The position numbers and the translations under genes are program-made. Shown in pieces: positions 22,101 through 33,141 of a DNA stretch of 64,000 bases. Numbering within the stretch: the first letter of the stretch is position 1; each line of letters starts with the position of its first letter. Source of the DNA: Lactarius indigo (lineage: Eukaryota; Basidiomycota; Agaricomycetes; Russulales; Russulaceae); contig JAFKAC010000075.1 of assembly GCA_025766275.1 (NCBI GenBank), forward strand, positions 62,001 through 126,000. Reading direction: 5' to 3'. Under the pieces are notes generated by a model, which ran no database searches, was not told where the DNA came from, and was given only the letters and a program-made list of their open reading frames with translations.

Positions 22101-23592
22101 AACGCTCAATGCGGCAGGCACCTGGCGTCTGGAACACGCACCCCCCGGAGCCAACGTCATCGGCTCGAAGTGGGTTTTCAAAGCGAAAAAGAACGCCACG
22201 GGGACCATCGCCCGCTACAAGGCCCGGCTTGTCGCCCAGGGCTTCTCGCAAATCGGCGGCGTCGACTACGATGACACCTACGCCCCAGTCGCCAAGCTGG
22301 CATCCTCGCGCGCGATTATCGCGATGGCCAACCGACTCAGCCTCGTTCTCCACCAAGTCGACATCAAAGGCGCCTACCTAAACGGTGTACTACGAAACGA
22401 CGAGGTGTTGTTCATGCATCAACCTCCCGGGTACGCAGCACCGGCATCGGGGACGCAAGTCCTGCGACTGCAGAAAGCCTTATACGGCTTGAAGCAGGCC
22501 GGGCGCCGCTGGTACCAAACATTCACTTCCATCCTCACCACTCTTGGGTTCGCGCAATGCTCCGTGGACCAAGCCGTTTACCACAAAACCAACACCACGA
22601 CCCGCAAGACCGTCGTCATCGCCGTCCATGTCGACGACTGCACCATCGCCGCCAGCGACTCGCACCTCGTCAACGACTTCAAGACGGGCCTCGGAAAGCA
22701 CGTTGAAGTTACCGATTTGGGCGAACTTCACTGGATGCTTGGCATCGAGGTGAAGCGCGATCGGCACGCGGGCACCATCCACCTTTCCCAGCGGGCGTAT
22801 ATCGACGCCATTCTCAACCGTTTCAACCTCGCCGACCTCAAACCCCTAACCACGCCGATGGACGTACAGGCCAGGCTCACATCTGAGCAGGCCCCTGCGA
22901 ACGCGGCTGAATTCGCGGTCATGCGCGACGTCCCTTACCGCGAAGCCGTCGGCGCCCTCAACTGGGCTGCACTCGCCACGCGCCCCGACATTTCATTCGC
23001 CGTGTCCACCGTGGCACGCTTTTCAACGAACCCAGGGCCCGCGCATTGGGAAGCCGTAAAGCGAATCTTTCGCTATTTGGCTGGCACCCGCGACCTGTGG
23101 CTCTCGTACGGCGAAACACGACGCGCCCTCACCGGCTACACCGACGCAGACGGCAGCATGGCAGAAGACCGCCGCGCCATCTCCGGTTACGCTTTTCTCA
23201 TCGACGGGGGCGCCGTCTCGTGGTCATCAAAACGACAGGAGATAGTCTCCCTGTCCACGACCGAGAGCGAATACGTCGCGGCGACGCACGGACTGAAGGA
23301 GGCACTCTGGCTGCGCAGCCTCCTCTCTGATGTGTTCGGCCCATTCAAAGACTCTACAACCATGCTCTGTGATAACCAATCGGCCATCGCACTCGCTCGC
23401 GACCACCAGTACCACGCACGCACAAAACACATCGACGTGCGCTATCACTTCATCCGCTGGGTCGTCGACCAGGGCGTCGTCCGGCTCGTTTACTGCCCAA
23501 CAGAGGACATGGTGGCCGATGTGCTCACCAAAGCGCTGCCATCTCCCAAAGTGAAACACTTCGCCGCGGGACTCGGACTGTGCGCGAAGTGA
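19189..23592 (+). CDS. gag-pol: Cop1 gag-pol polyprotein with one in-frame TGA
   Basis: ATG at 19189 opens a frame that runs to 23592, 1,468 codons including the final stop, broken only by TGA at 19744-19746, where relatives would carry arginine (VL-stop-GIPEELARF). Gag (UBN2-type) lies before and after that stop; then a zinc knuckle CHNCGKPGHWAREC (about 19,990), protease DSGATRHIS (20,297), integrase zinc and core (MGHIAPA, CDACIFAR, HTDVWGP, LRSDRGGEYLS, LNGVAERLNRTL), reverse transcriptase (WVFKAKKNATG, KARLVAQGFSQ, VDIKGAYLNGVL, YGLKQAGRRWYQ, HVDDC) and RNase H (YTDADGSMAEDRRAISGY, STTESEYVAATHG). Either the TGA inactivates an otherwise complete element, or readthrough sets the gag:pol ratio; a CGA to TGA mutation is the simpler reading. 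Confidence 0.95.
19744..19746 (+). other. In-frame TGA within Cop1 gag
   Basis: The only stop in the 1,467-codon frame. The codon lies where gag relatives read LRGIP, so CGA to TGA by one C-to-T change is likely. Confidence 0.85.
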
Positions 23593-23599
23593 GGGGGAG

Positions 23600-23977
23600 T
23601 GTCGAGATTCAGCGCGTTTACGCGCGACGTTACGTTTATGCCTACCTACCGTAGTAACCTGTCTAAACTAAAAGTCTTTCTGTCATGTCCTGTCACTCCT
23701 TAGCGCGACGTTTGTACGTCCTCAATTTCTTTACCCGTTAGTTAAATACTTTCGCTCGTTAGTACCGCCCACCTCAGTCATCGCCCGTACGTGATTCCTG
23801 AGGTGAGAAGCTTTACCGTTCGTTACCTTACAGTTCACTCACACCTGGATAGTCTTTCGTGTTATCCAGGTAAATACAATCTGAGTCATCGCCCGTACGC
23901 GATTCCTGAGTCTTTCGTGTTATCCAGTTCGCTCCGCGCGTGTGTTTCTGTGCTCCCGAAACTATCCATAACCTACA
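23600..23977 (+). repeat. Cop1 3' LTR
   Basis: 378 bp, preceded by a polypurine run (GAGGGGGAG, 23591-23599) and followed by the GTACC duplication. Confidence 0.95.
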
Positions 23978-25027
23978 GTACCCCCATCTAACGTCGAGCT
24001 TGGTATAGATGTGGGCGTTGCTGAGGTCGGTGATAAGATCGGAAATGAGAGGGAGTGGATATTGGTTGCGGATGGTAACAGCGTTGATTTTTCGGTAGTC
24101 CTGGACTGGTTGCAACTTACCATCCTTCTTCTTGATAAAGAAGAAGGACGATGCGTATGGGGACTTAGAGGGTCGTATGTACCCCTTTTTCAGCTGTTCG
24201 TCGATCCATTCGCGCAGTTTCTTGTCTTCTTCTTGAGTCATAGGGTATATTTTGCAGTCGATGGCGTCAGCTGTCCCCGGTTTGAATTCGATGGCATGAT
24301 CCCAGGGCCTACTGGGTGGAAATATGTCCGATGCTTCTTCACTGAAGAGACGTTTGAATTCGTGGTATTCGGGGGGTAACTCAGCTTTAGTGGTATATTG
24401 TTGAGCAGCAATAGCGAGGTCGGTAGCGGTGGCTCTAATTCGGCACCCCTCTTCAAATTGTTGTCGTTGTTCGTCTGTGATTACGCAGGAGTGTACGACT
24501 TCATAATCATTGTTCTGAGAAGTGGCTGCCGCAATTGTTGTTGTTTTGAGATAGGGGTTGGTTGAGTGAATGATGATGGGGAGCATGTCTTCATGGATGG
24601 CGGCTTGCGACCATTTGATATGTGGGTCGTAAATAGCGAGCCAGGGATATCCCAATATGATGTCTTCGTTGCCAATGTCTGTAATAAGGAAACGTATTTC
24701 TTTATGGATTCCTTTAGTTTGAACATCGACATCGGTATAGTGAGTGATACGCCCCGATTTATTTTCCGTGTTATCAATATTCCATATTTTCTTTGGGACT
24801 TCGAGTGGTTTTGTCCCAAGTCCCATCCTTTTTGCGAAGGAGGGTTTCATGAAGCAGTGAGTTGCTCCTGAGTCAACTAGTGCTCGTATGTCGGCCATTG
24901 CGTAACTGGTGCGAATTGATACTGGAACTCTCATAGAACGATAGCGAGTCATGATTACACTGTTACAATTAACCGCCCTCACCCAGGCCGATGGGTTCAG
25001 GTGTCCTGAAAACCCTCCTTCTTCCAT
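23978..25027 (-). CDS. pol: GypA pol, 5' part: protease and start of reverse transcriptase
   Basis: Frame -1 relative to gag. It shows the protease motif ALVDSGATHCFM, then KKIWNIDNTENKSG, EDIILGYPWLAIYDP, and the RT entry EEASDIFPPSRPWDHAIEF, FKPGTADAIDCKIYPM, LREWIDEQLKKGYIRPSKSP, SSFFFIKKKDGKLQPVQDYR and NQYPLPLISDLI up to DVRWGY, where Cop1 interrupts it. An ATG at 25,027 exists, but the GypB copy has GTG at this point, so entry by frameshifting from gag is more likely than internal initiation. Confidence 0.92.
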
Positions 25028-26958
25028 AATTGTTGGAGGATGATGTCCTTTACGTCGTCTGATTCTCCTGCTACCCCGTTAAGCCAATCACTGGCGCGCT
25101 GTTGAGGGGGCACATCTTGAACCGCCCTAGTAGCAACTTTGGGTTCTTGTTGATGATAGTCGGTGTCGATATACCGACTAGTAGATGCTTGGGGTTGATA
25201 GCCTCCCCATGGTTGTCTGCAATCTCGTGCCATGTGTCCATCCTATCCACAATTATAGCAAGTGACTGGCCTTTGATTGTTACGTCCTCCTCCCCTCTGC
25301 AAAAATCCTCCCCTTGGTTGATATGGGGGACGAGGGGCGAGTATGTCTTCGGCCCCTGCAAGTCACCCGCGGATTCGGTCCGCAGAAGTATCCATAGCAT
25401 TTGGATCTCGGGGCAAATTCCTTGGTTGCCAAGAGCTTCTTGGTGGTCCTTGCCACTGTCGCGACTGGCGGGGGCATCCTTGTCCTTGTCCTGGAGAAAC
25501 TCCTTTGTTTAACACCGCCTTGAGGTGAAGATATTGTTGTTGGCGAGTGGTAGCTGCTTCTTTCCACTCGCGGTAGTTGCGGGGATTGTCGAGGGTGTAG
25601 ACCTTCTCATATAGGTCTTTTGGCAGTCCACTTGCGAATAGATCCAACGTCTGGGGGTCGTCGAGTTTGTACTGAGCGTGGCGTATAAGCTGCTCGAATT
25701 GGGTGCAATACTCATCTAGGTTGCCTCCAATCATTTTAACTCCCTTCTTGAGTTCGTATTGGGCTTGTTCCTGCTCCATAGTATTTCGGAAGCGCTGCAT
25801 GAAGCTGCGCGTGACTTCATTCCATAATCCTTCACTGGTACGGGGTATTCCAGCTTGTATCTGGCCGTTGAGCCAGGTAAGCATGGCTAATACCCATTTG
25901 CTAACGTTGACGCCTTTGATGTAAGAGAGGAAAAGTAGAGCACGTCGGTATGGAGTCGCCATGATGCCTTCATCGGCATTCATGCCCCAGTAGACATGCC
26001 ATTGAGTAAGGAACGCTTCCACTTTGGCGCGTTCTCCGTCGAATACTGTAGGTGCTTCGCCAGCTAATTTGTTACTTGGAGGGGGAATAATGGGGCCTGC
26101 ACCTGGTAATCCTCCTCCCGGAGGTCCTCCTCCTGGCGGTCCTCCTGGGAATCCTCCAGGGAACCCTCCAAATCCAGCTCCTTGTGATGGGGGTCCTCCT
26201 CCTCCTGGTAAACCGCCAGGGGGTCCGCCTCCTCCACTAGGGGGATCTGCTACGTCTGGTCCGATGGCACGGTGAATTGCTACATCGTCTTCGGTCATTC
26301 GATGACCAGTATAAGGGTTGATGGGAGCTAGGTTAGCTCGAGATTCTTCTGCAATGCGTCTTTGTTCTTCCAGGGCGATTTGATCCCTAACTTCGGTGGT
26401 GAGCTGGAGTTCTTCTTGAGTAATCGTGGCAGTTGCCATCGCGACTGCTGGGCTGTGGACGTGAATTATTTCTGGTTCGGGTTGATGGATGGTGAGGGAC
26501 TCAGTTCGTTGTATAATGTGATCGCCAATAGCTCCTAGGCTGGCCTCTTCTGCTGGTGTTGTTCCTCTGCTCGGTGATTGACTTTCGGAGGCTTCTTCTC
26601 CGCTGATTCCTTCGTCTGTATGTTCTTGCGCTTGTCCGTCAATGGGACCGTAGTCTGCGCGGCTGTTAAGTTCTCGTGCGTCGATGTCACAGTTGTAGTT
26701 TCTTCCTGCTGGTCGCACAATGTCCCAGCGATGATCTATGGGGTTCCAAGTAACCTCGGTCCAACAGAGGTGTTCGAAATTGAACTCAACGGGTCGGAAA
26801 TGGTTAGGACCGTTGAATTCTACAAAATACCCGGTGTCTTCTCCTTGTTCTCTCCACTGAGCTGCTCCTAAGAATCTTGTTGGTACGTTACGATCTCCTC
26901 TTCTTTCGATATGATAGGGACGGAAGGACGTCCACTGATCTCTGGTCGAGTACGCCAC
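24997..26958 (-). pseudogene. gag: GypA gag with two premature stops
   Basis: A frame from 26958 to the stop at 24997 encodes gag: N-terminal domain (DQWTSFRPYHIERRGDRNVP), acidic/serine-rich part, a long glycine-proline run (about 26,050-26,240), the retrotransposon gag core (VEAFLTQWHVYWGMN, FLSYIKGVNVSKWV, GLWNEVTRSFMQRF, FEQLIRHAQYKLDDPQTLDL), then a zinc knuckle CYNCG-stop-DGHMARDC and a C-terminal part ending KKEGFQD before the stop. Stops interrupt it at 25363-25365 (TGA, where GypB has CGA: arginine) and at 25243-25245 (TAG inside the knuckle, CAG or AAG expected). The frame is otherwise continuous. Confidence 0.85.
25009..25015 (-). promoter_or_regulatory. Putative -1 ribosomal frameshift site GGGTTTT (GypA)
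   Basis: In the gag frame the minus strand reads GA-G GGT TTT CAG GAC ACC TGA. The heptamer G GGT TTT fits the X XXY YYZ rule for -1 slippage, lies 9 nt before the gag stop, and a -1 shift leads straight into pol. The same heptamer in the same frame is found in GypB (30829-30835) and GypC (61844-61850). Confidence 0.7.
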
Positions 26959-26966
26959 GATTGAGG

Positions 26967-26977
26967 ATCTTGGTCTT
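26967..26977 (-). promoter_or_regulatory. GypA primer-binding site, self-complementary to the LTR
   Basis: Two bases after the 5' LTR the minus strand reads AAGACCAAGAT. Its reverse complement ATCTTGGTCTT occurs in the LTR about 34 nt downstream of a TATAAG box, where the mRNA would start. This fits Tf1-type self-priming rather than tRNA priming. GypB has the same pair (27999-28009 and 28246-28256). Confidence 0.6.
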
Positions 26978-26979
26978 AA

Positions 26980-27485
26980 TGTTACGCTCCACCGGCGTTA
27001 GTCCGACTTGGACTCGAGATAGGCGTAATTGACCTAGCGGAGATAGGTGAATGGGGACCTCGCGTCAACCCAACACTAGCTGAACAGGGGCACTACAGGC
27101 GCACGCTGCAGCAACAAGATAAAGAAGAGTATCCCTTGGCGGATACAAGTGGAGGCACACTTAGTCCGAGACTAAGGCAAGCAAAAGACGAGTCAAGTGG
27201 TGGATTGAAGAAGACCAAGATGGGGACTCTTGGTCTTCCGAGTCAACTACTTATACAGATACACGCGGGCTTTGAAGCGCTGCTAGAACAGTAAGTAATC
27301 AATAGCGTAACTAGCTCGAACCCTAGTACAGCTATCCTAGGAATGAGTCATACATGAGTCACAATCACATGCGAACTACTATGCTGACTGATGCGATGTA
27401 AGAGTCCATGACTAATATGCTATTGGGCCATAGTCATAACCGGCTATGAGCCATCCACAACAGGTAATTGGTCCGTACCGTAACA
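26980..27485 (-). repeat. GypA 5' LTR
   Basis: 506 bp, TGTTACGG...CGTAACA on the minus strand. Hairpin arms GAAGACCAAGA / TCTTGGTCTTC at 27210-27238 and TATAAG box adjacent. Confidence 0.95.
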
Positions 27486-27731
27486 AATAGACACGACTGC
27501 ATGAAGGCCCGTGCTCCTGACTGAGTGAAAGCGTGAAGGCTCACTTGCAGGACTCGATATGACAATGAGATGAGGAAGGAAGAGAGAGAGAGAGAGAGAT
27601 GAGAGGCAAATAGAGAGAACTGGTAGTGATGATTCAAGAAGACCAAGATGGCATATCTTGGTCTTCGCCAGCTATCTTAAATACATTCTGAGCAGGCTTT
27701 CAAGTGCTGCTATGAGTCACAGTAAGGTAGC
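27486..27731. repeat. GypC-type LTR remnant, right piece
   Basis: Continues 14,315-14,378 after the GypA insertion. It contains a (GA)n run near 27,580, the hairpin GAAGACCAAGAT...ATATCTTGGTCTTC (about 27,630-27,665) and GCAGGCTTTCAAG-type words shared with the LTRs at 36,100 and 51,480. It is cut at 27,731 by the GypB LTR. Confidence 0.8.
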
Positions 27732-28243
27732 TGTTACGGTATGGACTAATGGACTCATTACATACGACTCATGACCAGTTATGACTACGGTCCAGTATCA
27801 GTATTAGTCATGGACTCTTACATTGTATCAGTCAGCACAAGTAGTTCGCATGTGATTGTGACTTGTGTATGACTCATTCCTAGGATAGCTGTACTAGGGT
27901 TCGAGCTAGTTACACTATTGGTTCTTTACTATTCCAGCGGTGCTTTAAAGCCTGCACGTATCTGTATAAGTAGTTGTCTTGGAAGACCAAGAGTCCCCAT
28001 CTTGGTCTTCTTCAATCCACCTCTTGACTCGTCTCCTGTTTGCCTTAGTCTCAGAACTAAGAGTACTTCCACTCCTATCCACCAAGGGATAGACTTCTAT
28101 AAGCCTTTGCTGCAGCGTGTGCCCTTGAGTGCCCCTGTTCAGCTTGCATTGGGTTGATATGAGATCCCCATTCACCTGACTTTCGCTAAGTCAATTACGC
28201 CTTCATTGAGTCCAAGTCAGACTAACGCCGGTGGAGTGTAACA
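27732..28243 (+). repeat. GypB 5' LTR
   Basis: 512 bp, TGTTACGG...GTGTAACA. TATAAG at 27965-27970; inverted repeat GAAGACCAAGA / TCTTGGTCTTC at 27982-28010, whose right arm contains the sequence complementary to the PBS at 28246-28256. Confidence 0.93.
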
Positions 28244-29353
28244 TTAAGACCAAGATCATCATTGTGGCATATTCGACCAGAGAACAGTGGACATCTTTCT
28301 GTCCCTATCACATTGAACGAAGAGGAGACCGCAATGTACCAACAAGATTCCTAAGAGCAGCTTAGTGGAGAGAATGTGGAGAAGACACCGGATACTTTGT
28401 AGAGTTTAACGGTCCTAACCGTTTCCGACCTGTTGAGTTCAATTTTGACCACCTCTGTTGGACCGAGGTTATGTGGAACCCTATAGATCACCGCTGGGAT
28501 ATTGTGAGACCAGCAGGAAGAAACTATAACTGCAACATCGATGCACACGAACTTAACAGTCACACTGACTACAGTCCTATTGACGGACAAGCACAAGAAT
28601 ATAACACTGACGAAGGAGTCAGTGGGGAAGAAGAAGCTTCTGAAAGCCAACAATCTCCCAGCCAAGAAGACACACCAGCAGAAGAAAATAGCATAGGAGC
28701 GATCATCGAACACATTATACGACAAACTGAGTCACTCACCATCCAACCTAACGAACCAGAAGTGATTCATATTCACAGCCCAGCAGTTGCAATGGCCACA
28801 ACCACTATCATGCAAGAAGAAATACAACTCGCTTCTGACACAATAGAACAAATGGCAAGAGAAGAGCAGCAACATATTGCTGAAGAAGCGTGAACAATAC
28901 TAGCACCCATTAACCCACATACCGGTCATCAAATGACTGATGATGACATAGCAATTCACCAAGCAATTGGACCAGATGTAGCTGATCCCCCCAGTGGAGG
29001 AGGTGGACCACCTGATGATCTACCGGGTGGAGGATTGCCACCATGAGGGCATGGATTTGGAGGATTTCTGGGAGGATTTCCCAGTGGACCTCCAGGAGGA
29101 GGACACCCTGGAGGAGGATTACCAGGTGCAGGTCCCATTATCCCTCCCCAGAATAACAAGCTAGCTTGTGAAGCACCTACAGTATTCGATGGAGAACGCG
29201 CCAAAGTCGAAGTGTTTCTCACACAATGGCATGTCTACTGGGGCATGAATGCAGACGAAGGCATCATGGCCACACCATATCGACGAGCCCTACTCTTCTT
29301 ATCTTACATCAAGGGTGTCAATGTCAGTGAATGGGTGTTGGCAATGCTCACCT

Positions 29354-29964
29354 TGTTGATAAGTGACCTGCGTGCACTTAGCGGCTCTAAAGGACTTGCA
29401 GATATGGACTGCTTTAGATAAGATATATTGGACCTGTAGATTAGATTATATGATCTGTACAATCTCGGACTTCTTAGCTTATCTATGACATCATGTACAA
29501 TGACATCATGTAGAACACTCTGGACATTTCATTGTACTCCTTCCTTTGTTCTCTTTACAGCGTTATCTTTATTGTGATGTCACTATGATATCATACTTGT
29601 CTAGACTTTCCTTTTGTTCTTGTCGCCTTGTTCTCCTTTGGTACATTCCTTTTGTCCTGTATGTAGAACAACGCTCCTTGTATTCCGTGACCCTATGTTA
29701 CTGTCCTTGTACTAGTGTCACACCTCTGTATAGTATAAGTAGACTACTCTGTACGCCCTGGTCCACATCAGTTCTCACTCTGTTGTGTGCCAGGTAAAGT
29801 CCCTCTCCTGTAATACTATCATCAGTTCTCACTCTGTTGTGTGCCAGACAACCTCTTGCTTCACCTTGCTTGCACTCCCTGTTGCTGCCTTTCAGCCACC
29901 CTTGATATCTCACCACAGTCTCCTTTGTCACTGTGAGTATCATCTCTATGTGTGCTGTTCATCA
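29354..29964 (+). repeat. Solo LTR, family S, in GypB gag
   Basis: 611 bp starting TGTTGATAAGTG and ending GTTCATCA, flanked by the 5-bp duplication CACCT (29349-29353, 29965-29969). Removing it with one CACCT rejoins the gag frame. An internal direct repeat (CAGTTCTCACTCTGTTGTGT) occurs at about 29,769 and 29,823. A second copy, inverted, is at 31 kb to the right (61,031-61,636). Confidence 0.93.
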
Positions 29965-30820
29965 CACCTGGCTCAATGGTCAGATACAAATGGGAATACC
30001 CCATACCAGTGAAGGACTATGGAACAAAGTTACATGCAGCTTCATGCAGTGCTTCAGAAACATGATGGAGCAAGAGCAAGCTCAATACGAGTTGAAAAAG
30101 GGGCTCAAAATGACTGGAGCTAATCTAGATGAGTACTGCACTCAATTCGAGCAGTTAATATGCCACACCCAGTATAGGCTCGACAATCCACAAACACTAG
30201 ACTTGTTCACAAGTGGGTTACCAAGAGACCTATATGAAAAGGTCTACACTCTCAACAATCCCTGCAACTACTGCGAATGGAAAGAAGCAGCCACTACTTG
30301 CCAACAACAGTATCTTCACCTCAAGGCAGTATTAAACAAGGGAGTTCCACAAGGGCAAGGACAGGGAAGACCACACCAACAATGACCATGGCAAGGACCA
30401 CCACAAAGCTCTTGGCAACCACGAAATCTGCCAAGAGATCCAAATGTGATGGATACCTCTGCTGACTAAATTCAAGGGCGACTTACCAGAGCTGAGGATA
30501 TACTCACTCCTTGTCCCCCATACTGACAGAGGGGAGGATTCCTACAAAGAGGAGGAGGACGTAACAATCAAAGGCCAGTTACCTGTTATAACTGTGGAAA
30601 GGACGGACACATGGCCCACAATTGTAGGCAACCATGAGGAGGTTATCAACCTCAAGCATCTACCAGTCGGTATATCGACACTGACTACCACCAACAAGAA
30701 CCAGAAGTCGCTACCAGGGTGGTTCAAGAAGCACCCCCTCAACAGCACACCAGCGACTGGCTTAACAGAGTAGCAGGAGAATCAGATGATGTAAAGGACA
30801 TTATCCTCCAACAATTGTGG

Positions 30821-32732
30821 AAGAAGGAGGGTTTTCAGGATGCCTGAACCCATTGGCCTGGGTGAGGGCAGTTAATTGTAATGATGTAATCATGACTCAC
30901 TATTGTTCTATGAGAGTTCCAGTATCGATTCACACCAGTTATGCAATGGCCAACATATGAGCATTAGTTGACTCAGGAGCAACCCATTGCTTCATGAGAC
31001 CGTCCTTTGTAAAAAGGATGGGACTTGGGACCAAACCACTCGACATCCCAAAGAAAATATGGAATATTGACAACATGGAAAACAAATCGGGGCATATCAC
31101 TCACTATACCAACATTGATGTTCAAACTAAAGGAATTCACAAGGAAATACGTTTCCTTATCACAGACATCAACAACAAAGATATTGTACTAGGATATCCC
31201 TGGCTTGCCATATACAACCCACATATCAAATGGTCACAAGCTGCCATACATGAAGATATGCTCCCCATCATTATCCAATCAACAAGCCCCTACCTCAAAT
31301 CAACACCCGTGGTAGCGGCAGCCACTGTTCAAAAAGATGAATACAAAATAGTGCATTCATGTGTTATCACTGACAAGCAGTGATTGCAATTTGAAGACAG
31401 GTGTTGGATCAGAGCAACCGCAACTGATCTCGCTATTGCTGCCCAACAATATACCACTAAAGCTGAGTTACCCATAGAGTATCAAGAATTCACACACCTC
31501 TTCAGTGAAGAAGCTTCAGACAGGTTCCCTCCCAGCAGGCCATGGGATCATGCAATCAAATTCAAACCTGGTACCGCAGACGCCATTGACTGTAAAATAT
31601 ATCCAATGATGCAAGAAGAAGATAAGAAGCTATGTGAATGGATAGACGAACAGCTGAAGAAAGGATACATACAACCATTGAAGTCCCGTATGCTTCGTCT
31701 TTCTTCTTCATAAAGAAGAAAGATGGAAAGTTACGGCCCATGCAAGACTACCAAAAAATCAATGCCGTTACCATATGCAATCAATATCCCCTCCCTCTCA
31801 TTACTGATCTCATCACCGACCTCAGCAACACCCATATCTATACGAAGCTGGACGTTCGCTGGGGGTACAACAATGTGCAGATTAAGGAGGGCGATGAAGA
31901 GAAAGTGGCGTTCAAAACACAATACGGATTATTTGAACCAACAGTGATGTTTTTTGGCCTAACCAACTCTCCAGCAACGTTCCAGACCATGATGAACTTC
32001 ATATTCAGGGACATCATGGCTAAACACGAAGCACGCAGCACCATCATTCAGGTATACATGGACAACATCGGCATTGCCACCAGGCTCAACCACCCTCTAC
32101 AAGACCACATCGAAGCAGTTAAGGACGTACTCCATGTATCCGTGGAACACGACCTCTATTACAAACTTGAAAAATGCCTCTTCCATTCCCCACACATGGA
32201 TTACCTGGGGGTAATCCTTGAAAAGGGGGTGACATGTATGGACCCCGTCAAAATTTCTGGCATCAAAGACTGGCCTACACCAACCAAGGTTAAGGATGTC
32301 TGCTCTTTCCTTGGTTTTTGCAATTTTTACTGACCTTTCATATGAGGATTCGCGACTAAAGCATGACCACTCAACAAACTCACATGAAAAGATGCCAAAT
32401 GGCATTGGGGAACAGAAGAAGAAAAGGCATTTCAAGCCCTTAAAACCCTAGTCACAAGTGAACCCGTCTTAGCACACCCTGACCTTACCCAACAATTCAA
32501 GTTGGAGGTTGATGCATCGGGTTTTGCAACCGGCACAGTCCTTCTTCAGAAGAAAGAAGACGGCAAATGACACCCCATCGGCTATTACTTATCCACCCTC
32601 AATGAAGCTGAACGAAACTACAACATTTACAACCCTGAACTCCTGGCCATTGTCAAAGCTTTCCAACACTGGAGACCACTCTTAGTGGGTTCCCCCCACA
32701 AAATCAAGGTCTTTTCCGCACATAATGATCAG
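30821..32732 (+). pseudogene. pol: GypB pol, protease to RNase H, disrupted
   Basis: Encodes ALVDSGATHCFM (protease), KKIWNIDNMENKSG, DIVLGYPWLAIYNP, RT with SSFFFIKKKDGKL, DVRWGYNNVQIKEGDEEK, FFGLTNSPATFQTMMN, YMDN in place of the catalytic YMDD, and RNase H LEVDASGFATGTVLLQ. In-frame stops at 32331, 32343, 32364, 32385 and 32568 are all TGA at positions where GypA has arginine. The loss of the last catalytic Asp (D to N, a G-to-A change) adds to the damage. Homology stops at KIKVFSAH. Confidence 0.92.
30829..30835 (+). promoter_or_regulatory. Putative -1 frameshift site GGGTTTT (GypB)
   Basis: Same heptamer, phase and distance from the gag stop as in GypA. Confidence 0.65.
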
Positions 32733-32735
32733 CGG

Positions 32736-32880
32736 TGGCTTATGTAATTGATACCCCCAACCGACGGTGAGATTCTTTAATAGTTCATACTCAGCTGGTG
32801 CTGGCCGACGGTGGAGATTCCGCTGTAATTGATACTCCAACCGATGTCGGCTGGGTCAGAGATAGTTGGGAATAGTTGGG
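32736..32880 (+). repeat. KDZ element left terminal inverted repeat
   Basis: Matches the reverse complement of 46953-47097 with scattered changes, including the words GTGAGATTCTTTAATAGTTC and ATACTCAGC. Confidence 0.9.
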
Positions 32881-33141
32881 GATTGATGAGTTACTCGAAC
32901 ACAGAATAGTAAGGCTTAGAGGTGGCTATTATATGTGTAGTATCCAAAGGTGATGTGTAATCAATCAAAGGAGCAAGACTCAGGCATATAAGACCATCCA
33001 CTCAGATATGTGCAAGCACATCAAATGAATACAAGTGAAACAGAATACATAAGGAGTGTCTGATCACAGGTGACTGTCAATTGATAGTCTATGCATATTA
33101 GGGAGAATATCTAACAATAATATACCAATTGGGACACCTGC

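Larger units (their letters stand above)
18744..23977 (+). mobile_element. Cop1: nearly intact Ty1/copia retrotransposon inside GypA pol
   Basis: 5,234 bp with two 378-bp LTRs (18744-19121, 23600-23977) that start TGTCGAGATTC and end ACCTACA and differ at two positions only. A 5-bp duplication GTACC flanks it (18739-18743, 23978-23982). Removing it restores the reverse-transcriptase frame of GypA exactly (DVRWGY joined to NNIRIKEG). Orientation is opposite to GypA. The high LTR identity means a recent insertion, younger than GypA. Confidence 0.97.
14379..27485 (-). mobile_element. GypA: full-length chromodomain Ty3/gypsy retrotransposon, split by a copia element
   Basis: Bounded by two 506-bp LTRs (14379-14884 and 26980-27485) that start TGTTACGG and end CGTAACA on the minus strand and differ at about eight positions, mostly C/T. 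The bases AATA occur on both flanks (14375-14378 and 27486-27489), a 4-bp target duplication that fits the uninterrupted LTR at 51,220. Internal order on the minus strand: PBS, gag, a -1 frame change, pol with protease, reverse transcriptase, RNase H, integrase and chromodomain, an extra C-terminal domain, then the polypurine run before the 3' LTR. Without the 5.2-kb copia insertion (18744-23977) the element is about 7.9 kb. Confidence 0.95.
28262..30847 (+). pseudogene. gag: GypB gag, disrupted
   Basis: From about 28,262 the order of GypA gag is followed: EQWTSFCPYHIERRGDRNVP, HRWDIVRPAGRNYNCN, glycine-proline run (29,000-29,130, with stops), VFLTQWHVYWGMNADEG and FLSYIKGVNVSEWVLAML, then interrupted by a solo LTR and resumed at WLNGQIQMGIPHTSEGLW. 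The zinc knuckle CYNCGKDGHMAHNC (about 30,585) is preserved better than in GypA. Stops include TGA at about 28,891 and TAA at about 30,466, where GypA has arginine codons. Confidence 0.88.
27732..32735 (+). mobile_element. GypB: decayed, 3'-truncated gypsy element of the GypA family
   Basis: 5' LTR at 27732-28243, PBS, gag, pol up to RNase H; then the sequence ends abruptly at the left inverted repeat of the KDZ transposon (32,736). A solo LTR sits in gag (29354-29964). Protein similarity to GypA is high throughout, but stops are frequent, and in pol they fall on former CGA arginine codons. Confidence 0.93.

Noticed and set aside
25027..25027. ATG at 25,027 as the true start of GypA pol
   Set aside because: GypB has GTG at this position while the slip heptamer is kept in all three copies, so frameshifting explains pol expression better.
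26050..26240. Glycine-proline run as a collagen-like gene
   Set aside because: It is the linker inside GypA gag, in frame with the gag core.
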